Notes under the pieces: generated by a model
Seen by the model: only the letters and a program-made list of their open reading frames with translations
Told to the model about the DNA's origin: nothing
Database searches by the model: none
Part shown: in pieces, positions 7,364 to 8,745 of the stretch
How positions within the stretch are numbered: the stretch's first letter is position 1
How the letters are laid out: each line of letters starts with the position of its first letter
Translations under genes and position numbers: made by a program
NCBI GenBank assembly: GCA_052034135.1
Contig: JBPOJC010000027.1
Location: 1-8,745, forward strand
Direction: 5' to 3'
Source: JAGPKI01 sp052034135
Lineage (GTDB): Bacteria; Caldisericota; Caldisericia; UBA6126; JAGPKI01
DNA length: 8,745 nucleotides

Positions 7364-7477
7364 ATTCCTTATGGCACTATCCTATTCCAAGACTCATTTG
7401 GAAATTTATTATCAAACCCAACCGTATATAACCCTAAGCTATTCATTGGTAGAGATAGCGTATTGTATATGCCTTGA
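7364..7477 (+). pseudogene. Second RHS/YD-repeat core relic
   Basis: Directly after the TAA of the PQQ-like gene, and in the same frame, the sequence reads PYGTILFQDSFGNLL, SNPTVYNPKLFIGR and DSVLYMP, then TGA (7475-7477). This matches the RHS core segment just before the YDxETGLYY signature (YDPYG...FGN...NP..F.GR). It lacks any start codon and Shine-Dalgarno and stops where the first relic's homology begins (GRDSVLY here, IRDDVLY at 4971-4991). It is a 38-codon fragment, too short to function, and marks an RHS recombination scar. Confidence 0.6.
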
Positions 7478-7491
7478 ATCTTAATTATAAT
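7463..7491 (+). promoter_or_regulatory. Candidate sigma-70-type promoter for the PD40 lipoprotein gene
   Basis: TTGTAT (7463-7468), 17-nt spacer, perfect TATAAT (7486-7491). The expected transcript start near 7498 lies a few nt before the Shine-Dalgarno at 7502-7508 and about 19 nt before ATA 7517. The -35 matches the consensus at three of six positions. Confidence 0.45.
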
Positions 7492-7501
7492 ATAAAGTGC
7501 A

Positions 7502-7508
7502 AAAGGAG
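7502..7508 (+). promoter_or_regulatory. Shine-Dalgarno (AAAGGAG) pointing to an ATA start at 7517
   Basis: AAAGGAG sits 8 nt before ATA 7517, ideal start spacing. No ATG, GTG or TTG occurs in this frame between the upstream stop (TAA 7493-7495) and TTG 7637. The TTG has no ribosome binding site of its own, so this site decides the start of the downstream gene. Confidence 0.6.
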
Positions 7509-7516
7509 CAAAAAGA

Positions 7517-8647
7517 ATAAAACATTTTAGAAGGGCAAGCTTAATAGTTATTATAGTAGCTACGGTTATTTCTACTAACATAAGTTGTTTTAATGTTAGA
7601 GAGCAACCTAATGTTGGAAAAAATGAATCAGAAATCTTGCATGATTACGATATTGCATTTCTATCCAATCGTGAGGAATCAAGGAGTGATATCTATTTAT
7701 TAGATACTCCGTCGCAGCAAAAAATAAACATTACTGAGAATTTAAATGAAGACAGATACAATTTTCCTGTATTTATAAGTGATAATAAAATCATATTCTT
7801 TAACGAGGATAGAACAAAACTCTTTCTCTCAGACCTAAATAAAAAGAAAACAGTACTTATTCTTGAATCAAAAGATAAACCCATTGTTGAATATAATAAC
7901 TATTGCATAGATAAAAAGAGGGAAGAATTGTTAATTTCTGAGGAAAATGGATTAATAACCTATATTAATCTTAATACTGGACAGAAAAGATCTGCGAAAT
8001 CTGAAATAGGACAGTTTAAATATCCTTCCTTTTCACCTGATTATAACCTTATAGCTGTTGGAAAAGAATTTGAGAAAAATTCTTTAAATGGCAATTTATA
8101 TTTGATTTCACCTGATGGGAAAAAAGTAAGTCAATTAACAGAATTTACTTCCCCATCCAATTACCCATTTATATCAGTAATATCATTATATTGTATCAAT
8201 TGGACTTTTGATGGGAAAAGAATATTTTTTAATATAATAAATTCATCAGGAGCTATTAATTTAGCTATGATAGATATATCAACAAATAGATTAACCATAG
8301 TTACAAATATTATTTTACCCTCACCTGATATTAATAATTTAATGTATGGTTTTCATTATTTCTACTTATCTCCTAATGGCAATGGAATATTAGCACAAGC
8401 AAATTTTAGCGATTATACATGGTCAAAAAATTATGACTACATCTCAATGAATTCTGATGGTTCTAATATCATTAATCTTACTGACAAATATCCAGAGCTT
8501 AAAGATTCATATAAATGTTACTGGTCAAGAGATAGTAAAAGGATAGCTTTCGTTACTAATAAAAGAAATGGTGAAATTGAATTAATAACTATGAACCCAG
8601 ATGGATCTGATGTAATTAAACCCAACTTCCCGTTTTTTACAACTTAA
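7517..8647 (+). CDS. TolB/PD40-like beta-propeller lipoprotein with probable ATA start
   Basis: 376 codons from ATA 7517 (336 from TTG 7637). The extra 40 residues form a lipoprotein-type signal: basic KHFRR, hydrophobic SLIVIIVATV, then STNISC with the Cys at residue 24 (7586-7588). The lipobox -3 position is Asn instead of Leu, so it is imperfect. The mature part carries PD40/TolB-like blades: IAFLSNREE, SDIYLLDT, NLYLISPDGKKVSQLT, WTFDGKRIFF, YISMNSDGSNIINLT, WSRDSKRIAF and ELITMNPDGSDV. TolB-like propellers bind proteins in the cell envelope; there is no tol-pal context here, so do not call it TolB. An own promoter and Shine-Dalgarno precede it, just downstream of an RHS relic. ATA could also be a mutated or misread ATG; if the 7637 start were used, the protein would lose its export signal. 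Confidence 0.75.
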   Translation: MKHFRRASLIVIIVATVISTNISCFNVREQPNVGKNESEILHDYDIAFLSNREESRSDIYLLDTPSQQKINITENLNEDRYNFPVFISDNKIIFFNEDRTKLFLSDLNKKKTVLILESKDKPIVEYNNYCIDKKREELLISEENGLITYINLNTGQKRSAKSEIGQFKYPSFSPDYNLIAVGKEFEKNSLNGNLYLISPDGKKVSQLTEFTSPSNYPFISVISLYCINWTFDGKRIFFNIINSSGAINLAMIDISTNRLTIVTNIILPSPDINNLMYGFHYFYLSPNGNGILAQANFSDYTWSKNYDYISMNSDGSNIINLTDKYPELKDSYKCYWSRDSKRIAFVTNKRNGEIELITMNPDGSDVIKPNFPFFTT

Positions 8648-8679
8648 ATACCTGTAAACACTCATAGAAACTTAATAAG

Positions 8680-8732
8680 TAATATTAAAATATTAATAAA
8701 TGTAGTCTGTAAATATATTAATAACTATTAAT
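8680..8732. repeat. AT-rich inverted and direct repeats after the last gene
   Basis: TAATATT (8680-8686) and AATATTA (8689-8695) form a perfect inverted repeat with a 2-nt centre. ATATTAATAA occurs at 8690-8699 and 8715-8724 (offset 25), and TATTAAT again at 8726-8732. The rest of 8648-8745 shows no gene and no clear terminator. In DNA this AT-rich such repeats are easily due to chance. Confidence 0.3.
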
Positions 8733-8745
8733 TAAATACTTGCAA

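Noticed and set aside
7637..7639. TTG 7637 as start of the PD40 propeller gene
   Set aside because: No Shine-Dalgarno before it, and it would discard a clear signal peptide encoded in frame just upstream.
8680..8732. AT-rich repeats as a replication origin with iterons
   Set aside because: Only two 10-nt copies in very AT-rich DNA, no rep or dnaA gene or DnaA-box cluster nearby.

Overview
The window is strongly AT-rich and comes from a bacterium. All four substantial genes are on the + strand, and most look exported: one SPase I signal peptide, one signal/anchor segment with a C-terminal membrane anchor, and one lipoprotein signal. The combination of SBBP beta-propeller repeats, copper-amine-oxidase-like 'stalk' domains and RHS/YD-repeat debris is known from AT-rich anaerobic or thermophilic bacteria such as Clostridia and Caldisericia-like or Atribacterota-like lineages. 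The sequence alone does not settle the phylum. I see no tRNA, rRNA, CRISPR array, transposase or plasmid gene.

Layout. (1) 3-2105: 3' part of a PHP-fold, CehA/McbA-like metallohydrolase. Its frame is open to the left edge, so the gene starts outside the window. (2) 2238-4916: secreted 892-residue protein with a signal peptide, an 'ENKGQW' N-terminal domain, a seven-blade SBBP propeller and two stalk repeats. (3) About 4968-5615: broken tail of an RHS/YD-repeat protein. It has at least two frame breaks, a small palindromic repeat inserted in its core, and a C-terminal piece resembling the front half of an HNH-type polymorphic toxin. (4) 5612-7363: PQQ-like beta-propeller with a C-terminal membrane anchor, joined to the RHS tail by an ATGA overlap and a strong Shine-Dalgarno. 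(5) 7364-7477: a second RHS relic, beginning right after the stop of the previous gene. (6) 7517-8647: TolB/PD40-like propeller. Its real start appears to be an ATA codon behind a strong Shine-Dalgarno, which restores a lipoprotein signal peptide missed by the first standard start (TTG 7637). (7) 8648-8745: AT-rich tail with small inverted and direct repeats.

How it fits together. Three unrelated-looking beta-propeller families (SBBP, PQQ-like, PD40) lie in a row, and two of them sit directly behind RHS core fragments. This resembles the displaced 'orphan tip' part of an RHS/polymorphic-toxin locus, where core fragments mark past recombination and each is followed by exchanged cargo. That the propellers are RHS-associated cargo is my inference. 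The sequence directly shows the RHS fragments, their frame breaks, their positions and the ATGA coupling.
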